From contig MGNS01000161.1 in NCBI GenBank assembly GCA_001795165.1, forward strand, positions 6,094 to 13,389: a stretch of DNA of 7,296 bases. The letters run 5' to 3'. Source of the stretch: Chloroflexi bacterium RBG_16_57_11. GTDB taxonomy: Bacteria > Chloroflexota > Anaerolineae > Anaerolineales > UBA4823. Every line of letters starts with the position of its first letter. The stretch's first letter is position 1. A model generated the notes under the pieces. The model ran no database searches and was not told where the DNA came from. It saw only the letters and a list, made by a program, of their open reading frames with translations. A program made the position numbers and the translations under genes. Positions 1-7,205 of the stretch are shown here, one piece after another.

Positions 1-184
1 TGACGAATAACCGCCGCTAGAGCCACACCCTAAACTATAATGCAGATTTTTGATTAAAGCAAGATACTGGCGGAAAGTGTCTTGCGCTCAGAGGTCATTA
101 AAACCAATCTGCGTTGAATGATCTCAGTCCAAACCAGCCGGGAGACCACAACTCCGCCTTGGTGGGACCAATTAGTGATAAACT
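1..184. other. non-coding leader upstream of the solute-binding protein gene
   Basis: Stop codons appear in all three forward frames within the first 20 bases, and no reading frame here resembles a protein. The TGA at positions 1-3 might be the stop codon of an upstream plus-strand gene, but that cannot be tested within the window. A perfect TATAAT lies at 36-41, but no acceptable -35 hexamer sits 16-18 bases before it. I see no clear hairpin, riboswitch or repeat. The stretch presumably holds the promoter and a leader of up to about 140 bases for the lipoprotein gene. Confidence 0.5.
36..41 (+). promoter_or_regulatory. possible -10 box (TATAAT) for the lipoprotein gene
   Basis: The hexamer matches the sigma-70 -10 consensus exactly and lies about 144 bases before the start codon at 185. 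The bases where a -35 box should be (about 13-18, GCCGCT) do not match TTGACA. The assignment rests on one hexamer in an AT-rich stretch and could be chance. Confidence 0.2.
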
Positions 185-1834
185 ATGGCGATGCGTTTCA
201 CGGGTCGGTTCGATGGGATAGCCATCGCAGGCAGGGCAAAGGACGATCGTGCCAGGTTTCTGACCTTAGCGATATTTTTGAGCTTATGTTTCGGGTTGAG
301 CGCCTGCCAGCTGAGGCTGCCCGAGGTAACCCTCGCTCCGACAACAGATGGCTCTACCCGTGGCCCAGTCCCAACCGAATTGGAAGGCACGGCGACGATT
401 TCTGTTTCCGTGCCGAGTGGGACGCCACAGCAGGCTCGCCAGATTGACCTCGAGCCGGCAGATTTGCGTGGAACGATCATCCACTTTTGGTATCCCTGGA
501 CGGGAGCGACTGGGCAGGTGATCCGTTCGCTGGTAGACGAGTTCAATCTCAAGAACGAATGGGGGATTGTGGTGGTACCCGTCGCTCAGGGCGGGCTGGA
601 TGGTCTGGATGCCCGGCTTACCGCTGCCCGGAAAACCGGTGATACGCCGGATGTGGTGGTGGGCTATTTGCACCAGCTCCTGGCATGGGATCAAGCACAG
701 CCATTGGTGGACCTGCGGGCGTATCGCGAAGATTCTCTTTGGGGGTATACGCCGGAAAAGCAGGCAGATTTTACCCCGGTTTTTGATGAACAGGATGTGG
801 TTGCGGGTCGACGGTTGGGCATGCCACTCCAGCGCTCGGCGCAGGTCCTGTATTACAATAATGCCTGGGCGCAGGCGCTGGGCTTCAGCGTTCCGCCTCT
901 AACACCGGATCGGTTCCGCCAGCAAGTCTGCGAGGCAGCCTGGGCAAATCGCAACGACGACAGCCTGGATAACGATGGCACCGGTGGCTGGATCGTCTCG
1001 ACCAACTACGCAACCGCCCTGAGCTGGATTTATTCATTCGGCGGTGAAGTGGCTGGATCGCCGGACTCGGCCCAGGAGCCATATCGTTTCAACTCGCCGC
1101 AGGCGGACGAGGCATTTGCGTTCTTGCGTGACCTGTATGATACGAATTGCGCCTGGTTGAGCGAGGACCCTTACCCGGAGGCGGAATTCGCCAGCCGCCT
1201 AGGTTTGGTCTCCACCGGCAGCGTGATGGATATTCCCTACCAGGCGCAAGCCTTCGAGCGCGCCGGCAACCGTGACCAATGGTCGGTTATCCCATATCCA
1301 TCTAGCCGTCAGGCCCCAGCTATTGATGGTTACGGGGCTTCACTGGCGGTTCTTCCAGCCTCGCCCCAGGAACAGCTCGCCGCCTGGGAGTTGATACGCT
1401 GGCTGCTGGAGCCGCGCAACCACGCTCGTTTCGTGGAGGCCAGCGGTTCTTTCCCCATCCGGGCATCCGAGCTGGCTTACCTGGAAAAGTATCAGGAACG
1501 CTACCCGCAATGGGGCCAGGCGCTGGCACTGATACCTTCAACGCGCTCCGAGCCGCCGATCGTCTCCTGGGGATTGGTGCGCTGGGCTTTGAGTGACGCA
1601 TTCACGCAGCTCTTCCGCAGCTATTTTTCGATCGATCAGATTCAAACCCTTCTGTCTTACCTGGATCGCACCGCCAACGATTTACAAGTTGGGCCAGAAA
1701 AAAGCGGCGTCTTCGACACACCCACGCCGACACCGCTTCTAACAGGCACACCCACGCGCACCCCGATTCCTTCACTTACTGTGTCCCCCACGCGCACCTC
1801 GCCCCCCACTCCCGTTATCACCCAGTCCCCTTGA
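185..1834 (+). CDS. extracellular solute-binding lipoprotein (ABC importer, SBP family 1 type)
   Basis: A 549-residue secreted lipoprotein that probably captures a sugar or similar small solute outside the membrane for an ABC importer. A hydrophobic segment (residues 26-38) ends in the lipobox LSAC, with Cys41 as the lipid-modified residue. A linker rich in Thr, Pro and Ser (about 48-85) leads to the binding domain (about 95-500), which opens with the strand TIIHFWYPWTG. It also contains GMPLQRSAQVLYYNNAW (212-228), typical of family 1 binding proteins, and an Asp/Gly loop DNDGTGGW (262-269) resembling a calcium-binding turn. The last 38 residues are a Thr/Pro tail. At 549 residues it is longer than the usual 400-450 because of the linker and tail. 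ATG at 185 is the first possible start, since an in-frame TAA lies at 179-181; ATG at 191 is the only alternative. Neither has a clear Shine-Dalgarno sequence. The region before the hydrophobic core is unusually long (about 25 residues). No permease or ATPase gene is adjacent, so the substrate cannot be inferred from context. Confidence 0.88.
   Translation: MAMRFTGRFDGIAIAGRAKDDRARFLTLAIFLSLCFGLSACQLRLPEVTLAPTTDGSTRGPVPTELEGTATISVSVPSGTPQQARQIDLEPADLRGTIIHFWYPWTGATGQVIRSLVDEFNLKNEWGIVVVPVAQGGLDGLDARLTAARKTGDTPDVVVGYLHQLLAWDQAQPLVDLRAYREDSLWGYTPEKQADFTPVFDEQDVVAGRRLGMPLQRSAQVLYYNNAWAQALGFSVPPLTPDRFRQQVCEAAWANRNDDSLDNDGTGGWIVSTNYATALSWIYSFGGEVAGSPDSAQEPYRFNSPQADEAFAFLRDLYDTNCAWLSEDPYPEAEFASRLGLVSTGSVMDIPYQAQAFERAGNRDQWSVIPYPSSRQAPAIDGYGASLAVLPASPQEQLAAWELIRWLLEPRNHARFVEASGSFPIRASELAYLEKYQERYPQWGQALALIPSTRSEPPIVSWGLVRWALSDAFTQLFRSYFSIDQIQTLLSYLDRTANDLQVGPEKSGVFDTPTPTPLLTGTPTRTPIPSLTVSPTRTSPPTPVITQSP
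1718..1831 (+). repeat. Thr/Pro-rich low-complexity tail of the lipoprotein
   Basis: These 38 codons (residues 512-549) consist mainly of Thr and Pro in degenerate TPT, TRT and SPT units, built from ACC/ACG/ACA and CCC/CCG codons. Such tails or linkers are common in extracellular proteins of Chloroflexota and are likely disordered and possibly O-glycosylated. Here the stretch is at the extreme C-terminus, where it connects to nothing. No cysteine or sorting motif follows it. Confidence 0.75.
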
Positions 1835-1861
1835 GATCACCTCCAGTAAGGGTTGAGGATT

Positions 1862-2311
1862 TCAGGTGGTAGCTTCGTCAACAACCTCCGGTCGAGGCAC
1901 CGCCTCTTCCGGCTGTGTGAGTATTACACCGATGTCCACCTCGTCTTCCATGCGGATCTGGCCGCGCAAGAAAGCACCTTCTTCGGTCGAAAACGCGGCA
2001 GTCACCACGTCCCCCCACACTCGACCGGTGGAGCGTATCTCGACTTTTTCGGCGGTGATGTCACCGCGTACGGCGCCGGCGACGATGACAACGTTAGCGC
2101 GCAGGTGCGGGCAGGTCACCCGGCCGGAGGCGCCGATCACCAGCAAGCCGCGCAGTGCAATCTCGCCTTCGAAAGCGCCTTCGATCCGCACGCCGCCGCT
2201 GCCGCTCAAGTTGCCTTTCCAGATGATCCCTGGACCCAGCACTGAGGTGACCCGCTCGGTCGGCGCAGGCTGGAGCGGAGTGGACGGCCGCGCCTCTCGT
2301 TTGCGAAACAT
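1862..2311 (-). CDS. bactofilin family cytoskeletal protein (polymer-forming)
   Basis: A 149-residue bactofilin, a small protein that self-assembles without nucleotide into filaments, often lying under the membrane and recruiting cell-wall or polysaccharide enzymes. A short basic and proline-rich N-terminus (MFRKREARPS...) is followed by the beta-helix core (about 23-125). Its rungs are visible as repeating glycine-spaced units: LGPGIIWKGNLSGSGGVRIEG, then FEGEIALRGLLVIGASGRV, then VAGAVRGDITAEKVEIRSTGRVWGDV. The C-terminal 25 residues are acidic and Pro-rich. The length fits the family. The ATG at 2311 has only imperfect ribosome-binding signals: AAGGA 2 bases upstream and GGAGG 13 bases upstream. 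The gene begins 69 bases after the fabI stop on the same strand with no terminator between them, so it is probably co-transcribed with fabI. Its end faces the end of the lipoprotein gene across 27 bases. Confidence 0.9.
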   Translation of the reverse strand: MFRKREARPSTPLQPAPTERVTSVLGPGIIWKGNLSGSGGVRIEGAFEGEIALRGLLVIGASGRVTCPHLRANVVIVAGAVRGDITAEKVEIRSTGRVWGDVVTAAFSTEEGAFLRGQIRMEDEVDIGVILTQPEEAVPRPEVVDEATT

Positions 2312-2380
2312 GATCCTTGTGATGCCTCCGTTAGCGCCCCTGCTGTTTTCTAAAGCCGGTCTTGATATCGATGAGCCGGA

Positions 2381-3172
2381 TCACTCTTTTTCGTCTAGCG
2401 CCTCCGGCACACCGACGATATTGTACCCCGAATCGACATAGACCACCTGACCGGTGGTCTTGGCGGACAAATCAGAGCACAGGTAGACCGCGGTGTTGCC
2501 TACGTCTTCGATGGTCACGTTTTGATGTAGCGGAGAAAAGTCACTGAACCGGCGGTACATCAGTTTAAACCCGGAGACGCCTGCAGCAGCCAGGGTACGT
2601 ATCGGGCCGGCCGATATCGCGTTCACTCGCACACCTTCTGGGCCAAAGTCGTAGGCCAGGTAACGCACCGAGGCTTCCAGGGCGGCCTTCGCCACGCCCA
2701 TAACATTGTAGTGTGGGGCGACCTTTTCGGCCCCGTAATATGTCAAGGTCAGCAAGGCGCTGCCAGGCCGGAACAGCGGTTGAAAGGCTTTTGCCAGGGC
2801 AGTAAATGAATACACACTGATATCCATCGCCAGGTGAAAACCCGCCCGGCTGGTGTTGTAATACGGCCCGTTGAGCTCGTCCCGGTTGGCGAAGCCGATC
2901 GAGTGCACCAGGATATCCACCTGCCCGAAAGCCTCGGCGGCCTTCTCTGCCGCTGCCTGGATCTGGCTGTCCTCGGTTACATCGCAGGATTCCACGAACG
3001 TGCAGCCAATGTTGGCGGCCAGCGGGCGCACGCGCCGTTCCAGGACTTCACCAGCGTAGCTCAAACCAATGGTCGCGCCTTGTTCGTGAAAGGCTTTGGT
3101 GATCCCCCAGGCAATCGAGCGTTCATTTGCCACTCCAAAAACCAGCGCAGTTTTTCCTTCTAGCAGGCCCAT
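2381..3172 (-). CDS. fabI: enoyl-[acyl-carrier-protein] reductase (NADH), FabI type
   Basis: A 263-residue member of the short-chain dehydrogenase fold that reduces trans-2-enoyl-ACP to acyl-ACP, the last step of each round of fatty-acid elongation in the cytoplasm. The N-terminal cofactor loop GVANERSIAWGI (13-24) is the FabI version of the Rossmann glycine motif. HSIGFA (90-95) matches the loop near the triclosan-binding region. The catalytic set is Tyr145/Tyr146, Tyr155 and Lys162 in the FabI spacing Y-x6-K (YNVMGVAK). SAGPIRTLAAAGV (187-199) is the substrate-loop motif. The length matches E. coli FabI (262). I start at ATG 3172 because GGAGG lies exactly 5 bases upstream. An in-frame ATG at 3184 would give four extra residues (MEVS), but that ATG overlaps the GGAGG. 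The gene lies downstream of hutU across 129 bases and upstream of the bactofilin. I see no convincing promoter of its own, though the hairpin after hutU suggests one should exist. Confidence 0.95.
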   Translation of the reverse strand: MGLLEGKTALVFGVANERSIAWGITKAFHEQGATIGLSYAGEVLERRVRPLAANIGCTFVESCDVTEDSQIQAAAEKAAEAFGQVDILVHSIGFANRDELNGPYYNTSRAGFHLAMDISVYSFTALAKAFQPLFRPGSALLTLTYYGAEKVAPHYNVMGVAKAALEASVRYLAYDFGPEGVRVNAISAGPIRTLAAAGVSGFKLMYRRFSDFSPLHQNVTIEDVGNTAVYLCSDLSAKTTGQVVYVDSGYNIVGVPEALDEKE

Positions 3173-3177
3173 GCTTA

Positions 3178-3182
3178 CCTCC
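3178..3182 (-). promoter_or_regulatory. Shine-Dalgarno site of fabI
   Basis: GGAGG on the minus strand, followed by the 5-base spacer TAAGC and the ATG at 3172. It decides the start: the upstream in-frame ATG (3184) overlaps this site and has no Shine-Dalgarno sequence of its own. Confidence 0.8.
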
Positions 3183-3237
3183 ATTCACAATCTATAAGTC
3201 TCACAGACGCCTCACCCGGTCGTCTCTTTGTAAGAGT

Positions 3238-3259
3238 AAAAACCCGCTGGCGAGCTTTT
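3238..3259 (-). terminator. possible intrinsic terminator after hutU
   Basis: Reading the minus strand, AAAAGCTCG pairs with CGGGTTTTT around the 4-base loop CCAG. The stem is 9 bp, including two G-U pairs, and the five T residues form part of the stem. It begins about 43 bases after the hutU stop codon. The GC core is short, so termination may be weak and some read-through into fabI is possible. Confidence 0.4.
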
Positions 3260-3301
3260 CGTCACGCCATGCAGCGGATTGGTCCGTCTTGTTGTTGCCA
3301 G

Positions 3302-4954
<1,653 letters not shown>

Positions 4955-4959
4955 TAAGA

Positions 4960-4964
4960 CCTCC
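4960..4964 (-). promoter_or_regulatory. Shine-Dalgarno site of hutU
   Basis: GGAGG on the minus strand, then TCTTA and the ATG at 4954. The in-frame TTG at 4966 sits immediately upstream of this motif, so a start there would translate the ribosome-binding site as Glu-Val. Confidence 0.85.
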
Positions 4965-4997
4965 AAAAATTGTGTAAATGCAAAATATTTGGTTTGA

Positions 4998-5031
4998 CGC
5001 CTATCTTAACACCTTATCCATGACCAGGCAA
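4998..5031 (-). promoter_or_regulatory. candidate promoter of hutU
   Basis: On the minus strand, TTGCCT (5031-5026) is separated by exactly 17 bases from TAAGAT (5008-5003), and TG precedes the -10 box by one base, giving an extended -10 (TGTTAAGAT). Each hexamer matches the sigma-70 consensus at 4 of 6 positions. It would start transcription near 4997, giving a leader of roughly 40 bases. A promoter is expected here because the gene upstream ends in a strong terminator. Confidence 0.5.
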
Positions 5032-5095
5032 GATGATCAGGAAAAGCCCAGGCACTACCGCCACCCTAAGGCAAGTCGCCCACAAGGACGGAATC

Positions 5096-5132
5096 AAAAA
5101 AGGGTGATCGCAGGGGTTCCTGTTGATCACCC
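5096..5132 (-). terminator. intrinsic terminator of the Rrf2 regulator gene
   Basis: On the minus strand, GGGTGATC (5132-5125) pairs perfectly with GATCACCC (5109-5102), and six T residues (5101-5096) follow directly. Inside the loop, CAGG and CCTG pair around the tetraloop AACC, so the hairpin is an 8-bp outer stem and a 4-bp inner stem separated by a small asymmetric bulge (AA opposite C). It begins 42 bases after the regulator's stop codon. This is the clearest terminator in the window, and it separates the regulator from hutU. Confidence 0.85.
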
Positions 5133-5174
5133 ATCGGGGTTGGAGGTATATCGCGTTTGTTGAAATGAAAACGC

Positions 5175-5612
5175 TTACGCAGCGGTCGGCATGTGTTTGC
5201 CGTTGCCGTGGCCGTTGCCCAGGAAGCGATCAAACGTGGTGGCTGACAGGCGCTGAACCAGCTCGGACTGCGCGTCGCACCACACCGGCTTCATCGGGCA
5301 GGAGTCACCAAACTGGCAAGCGCCGCCGGCCGACACGCATTCGTTGAGCAGGATCGGACCATCAATGGCTTCGACTACCTCAAGCAGTGAAATCAGCTCC
5401 GGCGACCGCGCCAGCGATACACCACCGCGCGCTCCGCGTGAGGTCTGCAGTAATCCGGCCACGGACAACTGCGATACAATTTTCGCCAGGAAAGACGGCG
5501 GAATCGCCTGCTCCTGAGCGATTTGGCTGGTGGCTGCGCGTTTTTCTGTACCCAATTGGGCCAGATACAAAACTGCGCGGACTGCATAATCGGCTTGGCG
5601 TGTTATTTGCAT
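5175..5612 (-). CDS. Rrf2 family transcriptional regulator, probably Fe-S cluster type (IscR/NsrR-like)
   Basis: A 145-residue DNA-binding protein with the Rrf2 winged-helix fold. The start MQITRQADYAVRAVLYLA (1-18) is the family's first helix, PPSFLAKIVSQLSVAGLL (38-55) covers the recognition-helix region, and SRGARGGVSLAR (58-69) is the wing. LISLLEVVEAIDGP (73-86) leads into the dimer helix. Cys92, Cys99 and Cys105 fall almost exactly where IscR and NsrR hold their cluster ligands (C-x6-C-x5-C here), and Asp8 matches the aspartate ligand known in Streptomyces NsrR. A [2Fe-2S] or [4Fe-4S] cluster sensing nitric oxide, oxygen or iron-sulfur status is therefore likely, but sequence alone cannot say which. 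A fourth cysteine, Cys112, lies seven residues beyond Cys105. The C-terminus carries GNGHGNGKH. The start ATG 5612 has GGGAG 7 bases upstream. No Fe-S assembly genes are adjacent. It is monocistronic, judging by the downstream terminator, and divergent from ugd across 229 bases. Confidence 0.9.
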   Translation of the reverse strand: MQITRQADYAVRAVLYLAQLGTEKRAATSQIAQEQAIPPSFLAKIVSQLSVAGLLQTSRGARGGVSLARSPELISLLEVVEAIDGPILLNECVSAGGACQFGDSCPMKPVWCDAQSELVQRLSATTFDRFLGNGHGNGKHMPTAA

Positions 5613-5653
5613 ACCAGGTCTCCCATTTTGTAGATTTTCTTGGTAAGAATTAT

Positions 5654-5697
5654 TGACACTATTTTAGACTGTTTTTGACCAATTCGCAAGTGACACT
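5654..5697. repeat. paired 7-bp direct repeats TGACACT bracketing the regulator promoter
   Basis: TGACACT occurs at 5654-5660, abutting the -10 box of the regulator promoter, and again at 5691-5697, one base beyond its -35 box. The copies are 37 bases apart, start to start. A partial copy, TGAC, lies between them at 5676-5679. The position suggests binding sites for autoregulation by the Rrf2 protein or for another regulator of the divergent pair. This is inference from position only, and the motif is not a recognised Rrf2 box. Confidence 0.3.
5661..5689 (-). promoter_or_regulatory. candidate promoter of the Rrf2 regulator gene
   Basis: On the minus strand, TTGCGA (5689-5684; 4 of 6 to consensus) is followed after exactly 17 bases by TAAAAT (5666-5661; 5 of 6). 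Transcription would start near 5654, giving a leader of about 40 bases that contains the Shine-Dalgarno sequence GGGAG (5624-5620). The surrounding 70 bases are AT-rich compared with the coding regions. Confidence 0.55.
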
Positions 5698-5794
5698 TAT
5701 CACACATCTGGGATGATTGTCATCTTTATTGTATGATACTTCGATCTGACAGGTTCCCCTTACCGGGTTGTTGGGCAGATTTCAAAGATTTTTA

Positions 5795-5808
5795 TGGTAA
5801 GATATGCG
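5795..5808 (+). promoter_or_regulatory. candidate extended -10 promoter of ugd
   Basis: TGGTAAGAT (5795-5803) has the extended -10 form TGn plus a hexamer matching TATAAT at 4 of 6 positions, and it is followed by ATGCG. The expected -35 position (about 5775-5780, GCAGAT) shows no match. The same TAAGATAnGCG string occurs in the candidate hutU promoter. Transcription would begin near 5810, about 30 bases before the ATG. Confidence 0.35.
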
Positions 5809-5841
5809 CTCAGATCATCAAAATCCTCAGGAGACTGGGTA

Positions 5842-7164
5842 ATGAAGCAAATATGTGTCATTGGAGTGGGGTATGTCGGCCTGGTGACGGCTGCCTGTTT
5901 TTCAGACCTGGGTAATCGTGTAATCGCCCTGGATATTTCCGAAGAAAAAATAGAAGGCCTCAAGCGCGGGGAAATGCCGATCTACGAGCCTGGTCTGGCA
6001 GAGTTGGTCGAGCGCAACGTACGCTCCGGACGCCTGACGTTTACAACCTCCTACGAAGAAGGTCTGGATGGAACGGAGTTCGTATTCATCGCCGTTGGCA
6101 CCCCGTCCGGCGTGGACGGCGAAGCGGACCTGCGTTACGTGGCGGCGGCCGCGGAGACGGTTGCCCGCACGATGTGCAATCCATTGATCCTGGTCAATAA
6201 ATCCACCGTCCCGGTGGGCACCGGCGACTGGGTGGCAGATATCGTGCGCAAGCATCAGCCTAAGCCGATCCCCTTCTCCGTGGTTTCCTGCCCGGAGTTC
6301 CTGCGGGAAGGCTCGGCGATCAGTGATTTCACCCAGCCGCACCGCACTGTGTTGGGTTCGCTGGACCTGGATGCTGCGGAGAAGGTTGCCCAGTTGCACC
6401 TGTCGCTGCGCGCTCCCATTGTGCTCACTGACTTGCGCACTGCAGAGATGATTAAATACGCCTCCAACGCCTTCCTGGCGACGAAGATCTCCTTCATTAA
6501 CGAGATCGCCAATATCTGCGAAGCGCTGGGCGCCGATGTCAAAGAAGTGGCGGTCGGCATGGGTTATGACAAGCGCATTGGTCCGATGTTCCTGGATGCT
6601 GGTTTGGGCTATGGCGGCTCGTGCTTCCCCAAAGATGTTAAAGCCCTGGCCTACATGGCCGCTGAAAAGGGTGGGCATCCGCAGTTGCTGCATGCCGTGA
6701 TGGACATTAACAACGACCGCCGCCGGATGGCCATTGAGCGCATCACCCAGATGCTCGGCGGTCTGGATGGCAAGGTCATTGGTCTGTTGGGGCTTTCCTT
6801 TAAGCCGAACACCGACGATATGCGTGACGCGCCTTCGATCGACCTCGCTAACGCCCTGATGGCGGCTGGGGCCCAGGTGCGCGCCACCGACCCGGTGGCG
6901 ATGGAGGTCGCTCGCCAGGTAATGCCCACAGTGGAGATGTTCAACGACGTTTACACTATGGCTGAGGGCTGTGACGCTTTGATGGTGGTCACCGAATGGA
7001 ATGAGTTCAAGCAGATCGATTGGAACCTGATCCGCAGTCTCATGCGCCAGCCGGTGATCTTCGACGGGCGAAATATTTATGACCCGGCAGTGATGCAACA
7101 CATGGGCTTCGCTTATCGCGCCATGGGGCGTGGCTATAAAAACGGCAGTTCCAACGGTCGTTAA
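5842..7164 (+). CDS. ugd: UDP-glucose 6-dehydrogenase
   Basis: A 440-residue cytoplasmic enzyme that oxidises UDP-glucose twice with NAD+ to UDP-glucuronate, a precursor for capsule, exopolysaccharide and glycan building blocks. The N-terminal Rossmann domain has GVGYVG (8-13) and Asp31 at the end of the second strand, as expected for NAD binding, then GTPSGVDGEADL (86-97), STVPVGTG (121-128) and PEFLREGSAISDF (151-163). The catalytic Cys261 sits in GYGGSCFPKD (256-265), with Lys205 and Asn209 in the central helix (IKYASNAF). The C-terminal UDP-binding domain holds GLSFKPNTDDMRDAPS (317-332). The size is normal. ATG 5842 is chosen because AGGAG (5829-5833) lies 8 bases upstream. An in-frame extension to a GTG at 5794 would add 16 residues before the glycine motif with no ribosome-binding site. 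A GDP-mannose or UDP-ManNAc dehydrogenase is less likely given these motifs. The next gene starts 41 bases downstream with no terminator between them. Confidence 0.95.
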   Translation: MKQICVIGVGYVGLVTAACFSDLGNRVIALDISEEKIEGLKRGEMPIYEPGLAELVERNVRSGRLTFTTSYEEGLDGTEFVFIAVGTPSGVDGEADLRYVAAAAETVARTMCNPLILVNKSTVPVGTGDWVADIVRKHQPKPIPFSVVSCPEFLREGSAISDFTQPHRTVLGSLDLDAAEKVAQLHLSLRAPIVLTDLRTAEMIKYASNAFLATKISFINEIANICEALGADVKEVAVGMGYDKRIGPMFLDAGLGYGGSCFPKDVKALAYMAAEKGGHPQLLHAVMDINNDRRRMAIERITQMLGGLDGKVIGLLGLSFKPNTDDMRDAPSIDLANALMAAGAQVRATDPVAMEVARQVMPTVEMFNDVYTMAEGCDALMVVTEWNEFKQIDWNLIRSLMRQPVIFDGRNIYDPAVMQHMGFAYRAMGRGYKNGSSNGR

Positions 7165-7205
7165 GGCCGTCTGATCTTTCCATCTTATTTGCCGAGGAGC
7201 GTGCG

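Noticed and set aside
118..447. A 109-codon plus-strand frame overlapping the start of the lipoprotein gene
   Set aside because: It runs in another frame through the signal peptide and linker, has no Shine-Dalgarno sequence and shows no domain. The 549-residue frame explains this DNA.
1866..2441. A 191-codon plus-strand frame overlapping bactofilin and the end of fabI
   Set aside because: It crosses two convincing minus-strand genes and their spacer, is Ser/Pro/Thr-rich low complexity, and has no family resemblance.
3224..3236. Perfect dyad CTCTT-TGT-AAGAG between hutU and fabI
   Set aside because: The 5-bp AT-rich stem with a 3-base loop is too weak for a terminator, and it does not align with a promoter I could recognise.
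5199..5219. Repeat of GCCGTTGCC, 12 bases apart, in the end of the Rrf2 gene
   Set aside because: It encodes the GNGHGNGK tail of the regulator and is only two copies, so it is simple codon repetition, not a mobile or CRISPR-like repeat. A metal-binding role for the histidines is possible but unsupported.
5653..5658. Perfect -35 hexamer TTGACA on the plus strand, upstream of ugd
   Set aside because: No -10-like hexamer lies 15-19 bases downstream (the sequence there is TGACCA), so it is not a plausible plus-strand promoter. It is part of the TGACACT repeat.
5902..7101. A 399-codon open frame on the minus strand, entirely inside ugd
   Set aside because: It is antisense to a well-conserved enzyme with intact motifs, is unusually rich in His, Gln and Arg with no recognisable domain, and has no ribosome-binding site. 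It fits the shadow frame produced by GC-biased third positions in ugd.
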